Source of the DNA: Auanema rhodensis
Lineage: Eukaryota; Nematoda; Chromadorea; Rhabditida; Rhabditidae
Length of the DNA: 64,000 nucleotides
Assembly: GCA_964057225.1 (NCBI GenBank)
Contig: OZ059895.1
Span: 15,119,001-15,183,000 of the forward strand
Reading direction: 5' to 3'
In this document: positions 1 to 13,285 of the stretch, in pieces
Numbering within the stretch: position 1 is the stretch's first letter
Layout: each line of letters starts with the position of its first letter
Notes under the pieces: generated by a model
What the model was told of the DNA's origin: nothing
What the model saw: the letters and a program-made list of their open reading frames with translations, nothing else
Database searches by the model: none
Program-made: the position numbers and the translations under genes

Positions 1-46
1 ATGAATTGAGAAAGATAATACTTCATAGCCTTGAAGTAATTCAAAA

Positions 47-327
47 TCAGGAATATTAAGCATAAACTGTACATGTATGTTTCACGAGCAATACAACTTC
101 ACACAGACTGCTTGTAGACCGTTTGGTCCTTTTGAATGAATTATTATCAGGAATATTAAGCATAAACTGTACATGTATGTTTCACGAGCAATACAACTTC
201 ACACAGACTGCTTGTAGACCGTTTGGTCCTTTTGAATGAATTATTATCAGGAATATTAAGCATAAACTGTACATGTATGTTTCACGAGCAATACAACTTC
301 ACACAGACTGCTTGTAGACCGTTTGGT
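47..327. repeat. 100-bp tandem repeat, about 2.8 copies
   Basis: A block beginning TCAGGAATATTAAG recurs at 47, 147 and 247, giving an exact 100-bp period. The last copy breaks off after GTTTGGT near 327. The copies look nearly identical over their overlap, which suggests recent duplication or a local satellite fragment. No coding potential is evident. Confidence 0.95.
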
Positions 328-3109
328 AATGACAATTGACATAATAATTAGTATATCTATGTTTGAATTATTATATTATATATGTTTATATGGATAATAT
401 ATAATATTTGATTAAATTTTATTGCTTAATGTGTCCCCCCGTAGTTTCTCTTCATCATCCACAATTTCCTCTTACACTCTCTCTATCCCTCTCTCTTCTC
501 TATCTCTATTCAAATGAAAGTGATAATTCATGATGGAACGGTATCACCATCAAGAGGTTCCGTTTTCGCTAAACCTCGTCATTATCTGGAATTATGGAAA
601 TATTCTCTTTTGAAACTAATATAAGAGATAGTTCATTCCATTCAGCACACACCACTACTCTCCTTTCGAGTTGAGAGAAATTTTGATTTCGTTCTCTCCT
701 TCTCAGTAAAATACAAGACTTTCACCTTTCTTCCTTTCCTCTTCTTTTCTTTCATTTCCTAATTCTTAATTGAAGTTATCTTCCCAATTTGAATGATCTA
801 TGAAATCTTAACCTAATCAGGTATTGAATGATGTCTTTCTTGCAATCATCCCCCCCCCCTTTCCACCTCCACTCCCATAATCAAGGAGCTTTCCATTGAA
901 GTTTCTTTATCTCATTCCATTTCCTTAGAAATGAATTATTATCTTCTTTATTCATTTCTATCTTTTGAAAATCTTATAATTACCAATTTTATTATATAAA
1001 ATATAAAATTATTTTGAAGAAAAAAAAAAGTTTGTGAACGATTTGGGTTTGTTCAGAAGCTTTTCTTATCATGATATCCTATTCTTAATCCCATAATACT
1101 CTACTTTAACTTATATTTTCTATATACAACTATTAACTATATCATATAGTAGATCATCATTACCATTATTTTTTCGATCACAGAGATGATAGATGATGTT
1201 GTAACTGGTCATTTCTCTCTCGAAATCTCTTTAAGAATTATAGTTGGAACTAAGAGTTATCATCATCATTACTTGACTATCATAATCCAAAACTAAATTT
1301 CTCACCCTATGCTGGACATCACTAATCTCATTAGATATCAAGGGAGATCATTCTCTTTCTCTCTCTGTCTCTCTCTCTCTCTCTTCTATGAAAGAGGAAC
1401 TCTTTCTCTCTTTGTTATTTTCAAAACTTATCAGTAGAACTGAGTAAAATCCATATAGGAACTTCAAATCAGAGAAAGAAATGAAAGAAAGATTATGAAT
1501 GTGAAAGAGAAAAAAAGAAAATAGTGGAGGGGGGATATAGCCCGCTGTTCGCTCATTCTCCTAATACAGGTCAAGCATTCATCATCCGTTTTCTATTTCT
1601 CCCCTTATCAAGGCATAATGTTGTTTTCAATTTTCCTTTTTTTTTAACCAAAATACTTAACCAACTACATGTATAGTTAGTTAGTTAGTTATATAACCGT
1701 TAAACCTTATTGATTACTATCTATTTCTCTATTAAGCTATTCTGCTTACTTCATTTGACACCATTTCATTCCATATATCGACAGACATATTCCATCTATG
1801 GTTGGCTTTCATGATTGAAATGATATTCCTTATTCAACAGTACCTTCTATTTCTCTGTCTCTCCCTCTTTCCCTCTCTTTCTTCCTCTTTCCCTCTCAGT
1901 CTCTCTCTCTTTCTTTCTCTTTCCCTCTCTCTCTCTATGACTATTTTAGATAATTTCAACTTTATTTGTGTCTTTTACCTTTCTCCATTATTCTTCTTAA
2001 ATCATTAAGGCTGACACCTTTTACGATATTTATTCTTTCTTTTAAAAGTTTGAAATGAGTTGAATGTCATGAAGGACAATTTACGAGGAATCCACAACAT
2101 CTCTCTCTCTCTCTCTCTATTTCCTTATAATAAAGAGAGAGAGAGAGAGAGAGAAAGAGTCTTGACCACCCAGAAAAGGAATCATTTTACCTTTAATGGT
2201 ATCATTCTAATTGTTTTCTACCAGCCAGTTTAACAGATTGATCATCATTTATTCGCATTTTAACTGTGAAAAATGAAATTTATGTTTCCATTAACCATCT
2301 TTGTCCATTCCAATCACCTTGGATTATGTCATCAAAGCTTCTCATCGTCGTTCAAATATTTCCTTTGTTCCATCTCTCTCTCTCTCCCTTCCTCTATCCA
2401 TTCCTCTCTTTTCTGTATATTCCTTATCTACCCATCCCTTCAGGCTAATATGGTTTCTTCTATCGTCAAGAGGTCTTGAAGAAACCCACCAAAACCGATC
2501 CTCTTCTCATAGACGTCATTCACTTTCGCATACTCTTCAAATACTTTTTTCATTGATTTTTAATTCTTTTATTGATTTTTCTTCAAATCAAAGAAAATAT
2601 TATGATCAGCATAGTTAATACAAAGTAAGTATATGTCGTTAACTATATGATATATAGTATACATGTGTATATTCCTTAAAACTTTTTTTATTTTCAAAAA
2701 CATCAAAGGAAATGCTATTTCTTACCACCTCATGAGAATCATCGTATAGATGTAGCTTATCGGTATCGAAAAAGCTATTTGTAAATCAACTAGACACATA
2801 TATGCATTTCCTTTTAAAACATCTCATTTGCTTTGATGTGTGCCGACAAAATGACGTAATTATGAGTATACGGTATGACAAGAAGCATTAAATCTTCGTT
2901 GTACGTAATAACGGAACTGTATCCGTGTCTCATGTTGTCCTCAGAACCTTAAAATGGTAGTCAGATGATTTATGACCATCAATATTCTCGAATCTTAAGA
3001 TCTCTTCCGATATCTTGTAAAACAATTTATTTATTTATTTATCGTTTTTTTAACAGAAAATAACATCTTTGAATGTGCTTAAAGGGATGTCAATGAGGGA
3101 TTGATAGTG
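328..3109. other. Intergenic, no gene recognised
   Basis: AT-rich sequence with scattered CT tracts (near 1340-1384, 1855-1937 and 2370-2410). Open frames here encode only Ser/Leu-rich translations of CT repeats. I see no conserved protein, tRNA or transposon. The 3' part should hold the promoter of the cuticlin-like gene that follows. Confidence 0.7.
2101..2153. repeat. Inverted CT/GA microsatellite (potential hairpin)
   Basis: A (CT)9 run at 2101-2118 is followed, after about 15 bases, by a (GA)10 run at 2134-2153. The two arms are perfect complements, so a transcript or a single strand could form a stem of about 18 bp. Confidence 0.85.
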
Positions 3110-6100
3110 ATGATTGACTTATACCATTGTTGGAGTTGGAAGGTTTGCACATTTTCAGCTACAACTTTGTTTTCAATTTACAGCCTTATTACAGCATTAT
3201 ATTCTTAATGTTATAGATTTTGGTAGTATTATTATGTTGTTGTACCTGTAATCTATATGCATTTCCTATTGATAATGGATTAGTAGATTCTGAGCTCATT
3301 CACGGTACGAGCATTGTTAAAAACTTGAAGCTCAGCACTCTCAATGCGCTTACCTTCTTCTCTATCAGCCACATGTCTATTATGTATTTCAGAATGTACA
3401 TCAAGTAAAGCTGTTGATCTCCTTCTTATGATAGATGGATCAGGATCTATTGGTGATGATACTTTCCAAAATCAAGTGAGATATGACATGATGATTCTGA
3501 TGATAATCATCAATTTCATAGATCATGTTTGCTATGCATCTGGCTCATCGGCTCAATGTATCCGTCGACGGCAGTCATATGGCTATAATGCAATATTCTG
3601 AATCACCACGTCTTGAATTTGCTCTCAATCAGCATTTTGAACCATCTCAGGTTTATCACATATATCTAATTCAATTAATTATATTTATATTATATATATA
3701 GTTAGAACAAGCGATTCAACGAATATCATACTTGTCTGGAGCCACCAATACCGGTCGAGCACTACGATCAGCTTTACAAATCGGTTTTCAAGGTGCCCGA
3801 GGCGGTGAAGTTCCGAAAGTAGCTGTTGTTGTAACTGATGGTCAAAGTCAAGTATGCATTCAAGATATTATATAGTTCTTTACAAGAAGCTTTAAACAGG
3901 ATGAAGTATCTGAACCAGCTCAACAGTTACGAGAAGCACATGTCATGTTATATACCATAGGTGTTACAAATCTTGTGAATGTTCATCAATTACATCAGGT
4001 AATAAAAGAAAATTAACTTTATAACTATAAATTATAATATTTATATATTTTTTTTATTTTTTACCAACCATTCGTGTCTGTTTTCAAAAATAAAATTAGA
4101 AATTTCACGTAAGTACCACGTAAGCTTTCACGTAAGCTGATGTCAGCTCATGTACGCTACACGTACGCTTGATGTGTGTGCTCACATACACTACTTGTAA
4201 AAATCGTTTTTGGTGTTACATTAAATATAATTATATTAATTATAAGTTTATAGATTACTGGAAATCCAGTACGTGTACTAACTGTTGAATCTTTCGATCA
4301 ATTGGATAAATCTGTGGCTGATTCGTTAACGTGGGATATGTGTAAAACAGAATTTCGTGAGTTCTCTTATTCTTATCTTATTACTGAGAATATTGAGTTT
4401 GCACCTTAACCTAGCTTAGAAACATACACGATATTGCTAGAATCTTATTGAAAATTCATAGACTTCACCTAAGTCTTTCAGCATATATCTCAGATTTCTA
4501 GTATCGAATCTAGGACTTTCAGTAATTTTCACATAAATCTTCAAGTCTTAAAGCATTACCAGAATATTCTTGAACTTGAAATAGCATAAGCTGACTAAAA
4601 ATTGATAATACATTGTATTTTAGGGCCAGGAACACCAGAAATCATATGCGCAGCTGATCGTATAGGTGTTCGTGCATCAACGAAAAAGCCATTTGATGGT
4701 GCAGTGTTTGTAATGGATCATTATCATCAATCAGAGTGTCGGGCTGGTCCTGAAAACTTTCCAGATCCAAAAAGTATTGGTATATCTATACCATTTAATG
4801 CATGTAATGTACATAGATATCGATCGGTAATTTAATCATTTTTTTGGACAAAAATATACGAAATTGTGAATTTTTCAGTTAGAACCGAGAGGAATATACG
4901 TTGAAGTTACTATAGTCTTCATGTTTCATTCAATGTAAGTTTTCAAGTTGATGCTACAACTCTCTCCAGCTCTTTGACAGCTCCTTCCATCCCCCTCTCT
5001 ATTTCTCTCTTTCTTTCTCTCTGGCTCACTCTCTAAAGCTTTAGTTAATATAAAGAGCTATGCAAAGCTCAGGCTTGTATAAGCTGAAGCTTCAAAGTTT
5101 TTATTTCAATTTTACATGATTTAAGCTCTTTCTAGAATTACAGGACTAAAGCTATAATTACTTCATTTTCTGTGTTTAGGTTCATGACAAAAGTTGATCA
5201 AACAGTAAAAGTTCAATGCTTCTATATGGAGGCTGATAAACATGTAACTGTTCCACTTTCAGTCAGGTTTGAATACTTATGGATATTTCGTTTCAAATTA
5301 TTTTGCTTACAGTATGATAACAACGCAATTCCGAGAACAGATCTATCAAATGCCCCAATGTACTTATACACTACGTAAGGGATCACCTGACGGCGAAATT
5401 GTAAAATATGCCACATTGGGTGAAAGCATATATCATCGGTAAATTATTTTTCGTTTTTTACCTAAGCTACGCCGGTCCAGCATAAGAACGCGTTATGTCC
5501 CGATTTAAAGCTTTCTTGAATCGTACATCAAATGGGTGCATCTAAGGAAATTAGCTTCAACTACCACTTTTGCTCATAAGACCCAAAGTTGGAGACTCGA
5601 GTTATAGAATAGCCTCTAGTTTATGAGACTCTATGCCGGAGAATTAAAGTAAAGAACAACCCGAAGCATATTGGTACTGTAGTATGAGATACTTGAAGTC
5701 TTGAAGTAGTAACTTGAAAATAATTGAAGGCTTGAAGACAATTATAAGCTTGTATTGAATTGTTTTTCAAATAAAAATCTAAAATATTACAGATGGGAAT
5801 GTATTGAAGTTGAGAAGAAAGATACATTCGGTATGCTCGTCCATTCATGCTATGTTGATAATGGATATGGTGATCGAGTAGATATTCTTGATTCAAATGG
5901 GTAAATAATGCTTTTAATATGAAATGATTGAAATATATTGATTAGATGTGGATTGGATGCTGTTCTACTATCCACACCTGATTATGATGCATCTCTTCGT
6001 TTGGCTACCAAGCCTTATCATGTGTTCAAATATGCGGATAAGCCTGTTTTACAGTTTCAGTGTCAAGTATGTTGTTTGAGAGTATTTTGTACCAAATATG

Positions 6101-6587
6101 TAACGGAATATAGATAACGTTATGTATCAAATACGATGAAGGATGTGCTAATATCAGTCCACCGAAGAACTGTCCTAAGCTTCGTGGTGAAGATTCTCAT
6201 CATCACCATCATGAGCATGAGCATGAGCATACACATGCACATGATCTGCTACATGATGATCCGCATTTCCGTGTGGTATGCTGCTCTGTGTCTTATAGCT
6301 ATAACCTCAACAACATATCTCGTTTCAGATTCGTTCACATGCATCTGGTGTTGGTACAGTTGATGTATTCACCGGCTCACTAACTATACTCGATTCTCTT
6401 CCTGCTTGCTCAAATGAGGTTACAACCATACCTCATGTCACATTATAATTCTTGTATGTTTCAGGCGCTGTCTCTAAGTTCAATTTTCATTTTAATTCTG
6501 ACAGCCGGTAATGTGCTTATAGCTGTTCTCTCAGTTACTGTCTGGATACTTCTCGTTCAGAAACGTAAAATATCTGAGAAAACATGA
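3110..6587 (+). CDS. cut-6: vWA + ZP domain cuticlin-like transmembrane protein (CUT-6-like)
   Basis: Predicted cuticle or apical-matrix protein. Proposed first exon 3110-3142 joins in phase to 3217, giving a signal peptide (core ILVVLLCCCTC). The vWA domain follows, with an intact MIDAS (DGSGS near 3435, ATNTG near 3750, VVTDG near 3830). The ZP module starts near 4625 (PGTPEIICAAD) and runs in about six exons through the ECRAG, QCTYTLRKG and CYVDNGYGDR cysteine segments to the KYDEGC region near 6140. A His-rich insert lies at 6196-6260. A hydrophobic C-terminal helix (6466-6560) and a short basic tail follow. C. elegans CUT-6 is remembered as the cuticlin carrying both vWA and ZP domains, and the symbol rests on that architecture. 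The family assignment is firm; orthology and the first exon are inferred. Confidence 0.82.
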
Positions 6588-7493
6588 TAATGATGATGAT
6601 GATGATATGTAGTTATGTATGTAAGTGGGTTTTCCCTCCTTTCATCCCCTTTTTCTCTCTCTTTTCTCTCTTTCACCTTCAATTCGGCTCTTTCGTTTCC
6701 AGTCTATCCTCAGATATCAAGAAATGACAACATTCATATGTGCTTTATGATCTTGTGCTATTCCTTCTTTTTCTATAAAGAAAAACTATTTCTAAATCGT
6801 CTTATACCATATCACGTTGTTTCATTTCATGCTATTTCCCCTAAAATTTCTATTTTTTCCCAAAAAATCATAAATTTCTTCATTTCATATTCCAAAAAAT
6901 TTGATATGTTTACAACAAATTGTTGTAAACATCGTATGTATATTCAACCGCTCTGTTCATTTTCGAAACAACAAATAGGGTGCTGCCATCACGTTTACAT
7001 GAAATTCTGACGTTTTCCACGTGGTCTAATTAGCATAATATATATTTTATATTTGAAAATCATATAGTAGTCATCGTATTTTATTCTTTTTTTTTTTGTA
7101 TTTAAATTCTAGAATATTGTTAGAATTATATTAATTAAATTTATATAAATATATATAATTTGTATAGTAATATAGTAATATTTTATAAATTTGTTTTTAA
7201 ATATAAAGAAAAAAATATTTATTTCATAATAATATTACTTTATAATAATATTTAAAAGAAGAGAAACTGTAATAGAAAAATGAATAGAATTCATGCAGTT
7301 TTCTTCAAAAATTGAAATTCTTGAATAGCAAGTATGTTAGCTATAGTAGTAAGTGCAGAAGAGCAAGAGGAAATAATATAAAAACTGAACACATAAACTA
7401 CTTACATCATATGAAATCTATTATATGAAAATGAAATTAAAATTGATTTTGGATTATTTTAAAACGCAGATCGTGGACATGAGGACTTCCGTC
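6588..7493. other. Intergenic between convergent genes
   Basis: AT-rich spacer between the 3' ends of the cuticlin-like gene (+) and the serotonin transporter (-). It contains the 3' UTRs and runs of T and AT at 7080-7250. No other gene recognised. Confidence 0.6.
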
Positions 7494-7609
7494 TTATAGC
7501 ATTATATCTTCACTGCGTCGTACACCGATCGGTTGATATTCACGTTGATTTGGACGTTTACGGTAAGCCATAACAACTCGTTTGAACTTCTGAAAAGTAT
7601 TTCTTCATA

Positions 7610-7644
<35 letters not shown>

Positions 7645-8083
7645 ATAGAAAGAGAGCGAGAGAGGTGTGTTGTTGTTGTTGTTGTTGTTGTGGTTGGAAA
7701 ATCAAAATAAGGAATTACCTCAGTTGGTGTCTGTCCACGTGCTCGATAATATTTATAAAGAGCAACAGTAGGTATGGCTGCTGCAGCTGACAAAGCAAAG
7801 AATACTCCGACAATATTCGCTAAAGTTGAATATTCATAATCCTGATAGGTTAATGGCTTATAGTTAACGAATGAGGATAGAATCATTGTCTGAAAATGAT
7901 GATTATATAGCTTTTGGTTGTTGTTGTTGTTGTTAATGTGGTTACCAGCAAGAATATTGGAGCTAAGATAGTCCAGCATACTCTCCAGTAAATTCCAGGC
8001 TCAAAGCCAAGCATCTCTTTGATGTCAGCAGCGAATTGTTTGATACCTAAACGAATAAGTAAGATAAGAGAGAGAGAGAGAGA

Positions 8084-8115
<32 letters not shown>

Positions 8116-11100
8116 TATGGTTAAGTTAACTATACCATAGATGTAAGCCATAACCATAACTTCACAGAAGACAGCAATCAAAAGTCCCCAGGTTGTTCCA
8201 TAGATGATTAGCCATTCCATGATCAGTATTCCACCCTGCAATTCAGGCAAAATGCTTGTGTATTTGTTTATTTCCAATCGAATATCTTACACTCGTACAC
8301 ATGAAAATACCAATAACCATATAGAATAGGAATAGAATAGCTATGAATATCTCTCGATTCTTCTTAATGATTGGGAATTCATCAGACAACGCTGTTATGA
8401 TAGCTTCTGATCCTCCAAACTGTAATCAACATATACTCCGTTCGTTCGTCTTTTCATGAAAACAGCAACAGAAAAAATAAAAAATTCCACAAAAATCATA
8501 CGTTTTCACACAAATTTTCATTTTTTTTTCAACATTTTCCACACTTACCGAGCTGTCCAAACCGAGTGTCATGAGCATCAGGAAAAAGAGCACAGACCAT
8601 GCTGGTGCTCCAGGCATTGTAGCTAGTGCTTCTGGATAAACGACGAAAACAAGTCCTATAAGTATTAAATTCAGAATGTATTCTCGTACTAAGACCAATT
8701 ATATGAGTTGAAAGAAGAAAAAGACGTTTTCTCTCTCTTCTAAATAAGTTGTTCTGATGATCTTACCTGGCCCTTCTTGAGCTACTTGATCAATAGGCTT
8801 TCCGCTTTTGCATGACATATAGCCAAGTACCTGAATAATCAGAGACATGTATATGAGAGGTAGCTATAGATGAAAAAATAGAGAGAGATAGAGAGAGCGA
8901 GAGAGATAGAGAGATAAATCGAGTTAGATGAAACTTACAGAGAAAATGACAAAGCCAGATAAGAAACTTGTAGCACAATTAATGGTACTAGTCAATAGAG
9001 CATCCCTAAATTTCAAGTTTATACCATACAGTCTTAACTATGCCATCTAATTATTACATATAAACATTATTATGAAATTGATTATATGATGAATAAGCCA
9101 TTAAAACTCCAAATCCAGGTCCAAGTGAGAAGAAGACTTGTGTAGCTGCATCTTGCCATACGGATGGTTCCTGCAAAAGCCAAATTCTCGTAGAAGTCTC
9201 TGTTTAGAAAATTATTTCATCAGATAGTTAGTGGATTCTCTCGTATATGCTATATCTCAATCATCCTATATGCTCAAAAGTATTTAAATTTTGTCGTTTT
9301 TTTCCTTTTTTGAGTTCAGAAAAAAAGTTTTTTTCGGTTTGTTTTGATGCTGCAAGAAAAAATGCTTCGCCTCACACCTTAAGCATGGTGAAATTGGGTC
9401 GTAAGTAATAGTCAATTCCAACTTCAGATCCGGGAAGTGTAATTCCCCGTACAAACAGAATACCAAGAACCACATATGGAAATAAAGCTGTGAACCAGAC
9501 TACCTGAAAGAGATAGAAGTTTTGTAATAAAATATTGTAAACATTTGCAGATTTCTTGAAGGAGAAAGAGAGACAGAGAGGGGAGAGGGAGAGAGAGAGA
9601 AAGAAAAAAGTGAAAGGAAGGGGGAAAGAGAGAGCAAGAGAGCAAGATAAAGAAAAAGAGATTAAGAGACCTTTCCACTCATACCAATTCCTTTCCATAA
9701 CGAGAAGTAACAAATGAGATAGACGACAGCTAACGATAGCTGAAAATAGATGAATTTCCAGCGAATAGAAGCATTTTGCTTCATGTTCTTACAGCGATTT
9801 CATAGTTTACATCTCCCAGATTTTCGAGACTTCGAATTACATGAGATGTTGGCTCACCAGCAGCATGCAGACCCAGAAAGCCTTTGCTGAAAGTTTCTTC
9901 TATGTCATTCGTTGGTGGAAAGCAAATCGTTGTTTTGAATAAATATTGTTTTGTTTCGGTGCAATAGCCTTCAGGCTAAAGCATATAATCTTGAAACTAA
10001 CTAGAAATATTCTTCAGCAGCTGAAATCCGTAATGTTGTATCTTCATTGGCTGTTCGACATTGTGAGGAATGATCTTGACTCCAACTACAACAAACATCA
10101 AGCTTATACTCCAACTTAATCGTCTACAAGCTTACTCAGGTTCATAACAAGCTGGACTGTTATAAGTATTGTTGCAACTTGCCCAAGGCAATTTTAAATT
10201 AAAAGATGAATAGAGGTAATGAAGACCCCAAGCCAGAACAACGTTATAGAAAAAGTCCGTATAGAAGGCAATCATAATAACACAATAGCCAATTCCTGAA
10301 CATCAATATCACAAGTTTAATCAGTTTTGCGAGAATAAGCTTGAAAGTTGGTCAAGTTGTTTCTGGTTGAAAAACCTTTAAAAAGCGGACATATACGTCC
10401 CCAGGTAGTGATAGCTCCTCTGCGATAGTACTGTCCCAATGACAGCTCCATATAGAATAGGGGCACTCCAGCTATTAGAACCATAACGCAATACGGTATT
10501 AAGAAAACTCCTATATCATTCAAAATATATATATAATTAGCATAAATAACTGGAATTAGCATAAACAGCTTGAATGAAAGCTTGTTACCTCCTCCATTCT
10601 TGAAGCATAGATAAGGAAAACGCCATATGTTGCCTAAATCAACTGCAAATCCAACGACCGAAAGTAAGAAATCAATCTGAACAAATTTCAATATTAATGA
10701 TACAACTTGAAAAATGCTGTCAAGTTTTTACCTTAGTTGACCAAGTCTCTCGTTCACATTCTTTGATTTGAACGGTAGTATCAACAACTGTATTTACATC
10801 CTTAGATAATCCATTTGATTGACAATCATCGTCAAATTCATCTAAGAACAATTCAGTAAATGAGGAAAAATAATGAAATTTTTTAATTTTTATCGATTTT
10901 TTGATAAATAAAATTTGATTTTAATGTTACTTACTCTTTTCATTTTCGAAAATACTGCTAGATGAATTAAGAAAAACTGGCATAAAGCTGGCTGATATTT
11001 GCCAACTTGGACAACTTGAAGCCTATTCTTATATTTTTTCTAAGAGAACAACTTAGAGCATGGTTTTTTTTTTTGAAGATTTCTATAGCAAGACCAAAAA

Positions 11101-12171
11101 AGATAGAGAGAGAGAGAGAGAGCAGAATGTGTTAAAAACCTTGTACGAGAAAAGAAAAATAGCTTGATTTCAGCTGCTACTGCTAAAGAGTAGAAGGAAA
11201 ATTGAAAATCTACGGAGCTTCTGTTCTCCAGATAGAAAAAAAAGGTTTTTTTTAAACTTCATTTGAAGAAAAGAAGACAGTTTATATGATAAAGGAATGA
11301 GTTTATGAGATTAATTTGGAGGAAAACGATGAAATTCGGATGAAGGAAACGGCTGGAGAAGGGCGGTCTGCATAGCTTTACCTTCAGAATTTTTATTTTT
11401 GATATTTTGTTCCTAGGTTTCCGATCTGTTCAAATAAGCGTATTTCAAATGGAAAAAAGAGAAAGAGTATGTAAGAATGTAGAGAATTGAAAGAGAAAAA
11501 CATAAAAAGAGCAATCATGGATATAAAGATAAAGAAAAAAAATACTAAAAGAGAGAAAGAGAGAAAGAGAGAGAGAGAGGGGGAGAGTTAGAAGGGGGTG
11601 GATAGTGGATGGTAGAAGAAGAAATATATTCTGAAAGAATAAAATGAATGAATTAGTAGCACAACCGTTCAAATAATGAAAAATTAAATGAAATGTAAAC
11701 TACACGTAAGCCTACACGTGAAATATCACGTAAAACTTCACGTATATTATGTAAATTTCAAAAAAGAAAAGAAGAAATATTCAAATGAATACAGTAAGAG
11801 AGAGAGAGAGAGAGACTTTCGAAAGCTAAAGTACAAAGTAACAATAACTCTTTGAATATATACAATTGAATTTTCAATATTATACTATACCATATAGTTA
11901 GTTATATGTATCTGTTTAAGTATATTTCTTCTTTCTTTTCCTTTTTTTTTGTTAAAGAAACTTCATGTTTGAACTTTCAATTCAAATATAAATTCATAAA
12001 CAGTTTAGAAATTCAAGTAAGAAATATGAAATTGAAGTTTTAAAAAAAAGTTTGGCTGATCATTCTATGTATACCTTTGGCTTATTGCCAATACAACGAT
12101 TATCCACGAAAAAAAAAATTTTTTTTTTCAGCTTTGAGCTGTGAGATCAACGACTTACCAGGTCTAGTCAT
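7494..12171 (-). CDS. mod-5: Sodium-dependent serotonin transporter (SLC6, MOD-5-like)
   Basis: Plasma-membrane Na+/Cl- symporter predicted to clear serotonin from synapses. The main body is 18 exons from 10991 down to 7494, and joining them keeps one frame. A 13-nt exon at 12171-12159 (MTRP, donor GTAAGT) joins in phase to 10991, giving about 627 residues. TM1 carries FAVDLGN, with the Asp typical of monoamine transporters, then [14 protein letters not shown]. Later landmarks are [18 protein letters not shown], an extracellular loop with two cysteines and N-glycosylation sites, [20 protein letters not shown]-type TM segments, and the tail YRKRPNQ ending in DIML, a possible PDZ ligand. As remembered, C. 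elegans MOD-5 matches along the whole length, including the end. If the 13-nt exon is wrong, translation would start at 10983. Several introns carry pyrimidine microsatellites on the sense strand. Confidence 0.93.
10992..12158 (-). other. Long first intron of the serotonin transporter gene (proposed)
   Basis: About 1.17 kb between the proposed 13-nt first exon and the second coding exon, much longer than the other introns of this gene. It contains GA tracts (11104-11121, 11550-11585 and 11797-11813 on +), a CACGT-motif cluster at 11701-11745 and oligo-A/T runs. No other coding sequence seen. Confidence 0.5.
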
Positions 12172-12984
12172 TGTAATGCTCCAGAATATGCGTGTTATGT
12201 GTATGTACGTGTATACTAGTTACGTATGTTGTGTATATACAGGATGTCGGTGTTGAACCTTTACCTCCTAATCTTGCTTAGGCTTGTATTCAGAATGAAT
12301 GCTGTATAGGAAGACTTGAAGAAAGGCTTAGGAATACAGAAAATAAAATTAATTAAATCTGAATGAGCTGATATGCTCCAGGAGATGTTCTTCCTCTTCT
12401 GTTCAAGTAGATACGAGTTAATACACGTACACGTTACGTTGTTATCAGCCACGTTCGAATTATGCGAATGTACAGAGAGACGGCTTGAGAGGACGAACAA
12501 GAAAATCTCCGACGAATCGGGCAGACGTCGAATAAGAAGGTCTCAGATGCGAATAACGACAAGAAACAAGTTCGACGACTATGTGAAGTAAGCTTTAAGG
12601 CTTGGGAGAATGTAGAGGAGGTAAAGGTATAAATGTTTTAGTTTCTTATATCTTTTAGCTTGGCTGTTGAGAGAGGGAATGAAGGAGGGAGGGAAGGAGG
12701 GAGAGAAAGACAGAGAAGGAATAAAAGAGTGAGAGGGAGATATACGAAAGTGGAAGAGTATGAGCTTGAAGCCTGCTCAGATAGAGAGAAATGAGGACGA
12801 GAAGTAATGAGAGGTACACGGGGATACCTGGTATGAGAAAGACAAGACAGAGAGACATCGACACAAATTACCGGAAGATCATTATATAGATCGTTGTGCT
12901 ATGTAAAAGACTCAATGCAGATTTGATACTCTCTCTATTCCCCCTTCTCCATGACCCCCATTTTCAGTATTTCTTACTTTTCCC

Positions 12985-13017
<33 letters not shown>

Positions 13018-13222
13018 AACTCTTAACCCTACTTTCTTTACCTCTCTCTATCTTTCTGTCTCTCTCAATCTCTTTCCCTTCAATGTTCAATAGTAGATAT
13101 TCTCTTTGAAGCTTTACCTCTCAGACTTATTCTCCTTATTTGAAAGACAACGAAAAAAAGAAAAAGAACAAGAAATATCTTTATACAACTGTCTTATCCT
13201 CGTGGCCTATGAGACATGTATA

Positions 13223-13224
<2 letters not shown>

Positions 13225-13282
<58 letters not shown>
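13225..13282. repeat. (CT)n microsatellite
   Basis: Uninterrupted CT dinucleotide repeat of about 29 units in intergenic sequence. It is read as Ser-Leu or Arg-Glu repeats in spurious frames. Confidence 0.97.

Positions 13283-13285
<3 letters not shown>

Noticed and set aside
12373-12591. Basic 72-residue plus-strand frame near the mod-5 promoter
   Set aside because: No similarity recalled, no upstream acceptor, not conserved in composition with neighbouring exons.
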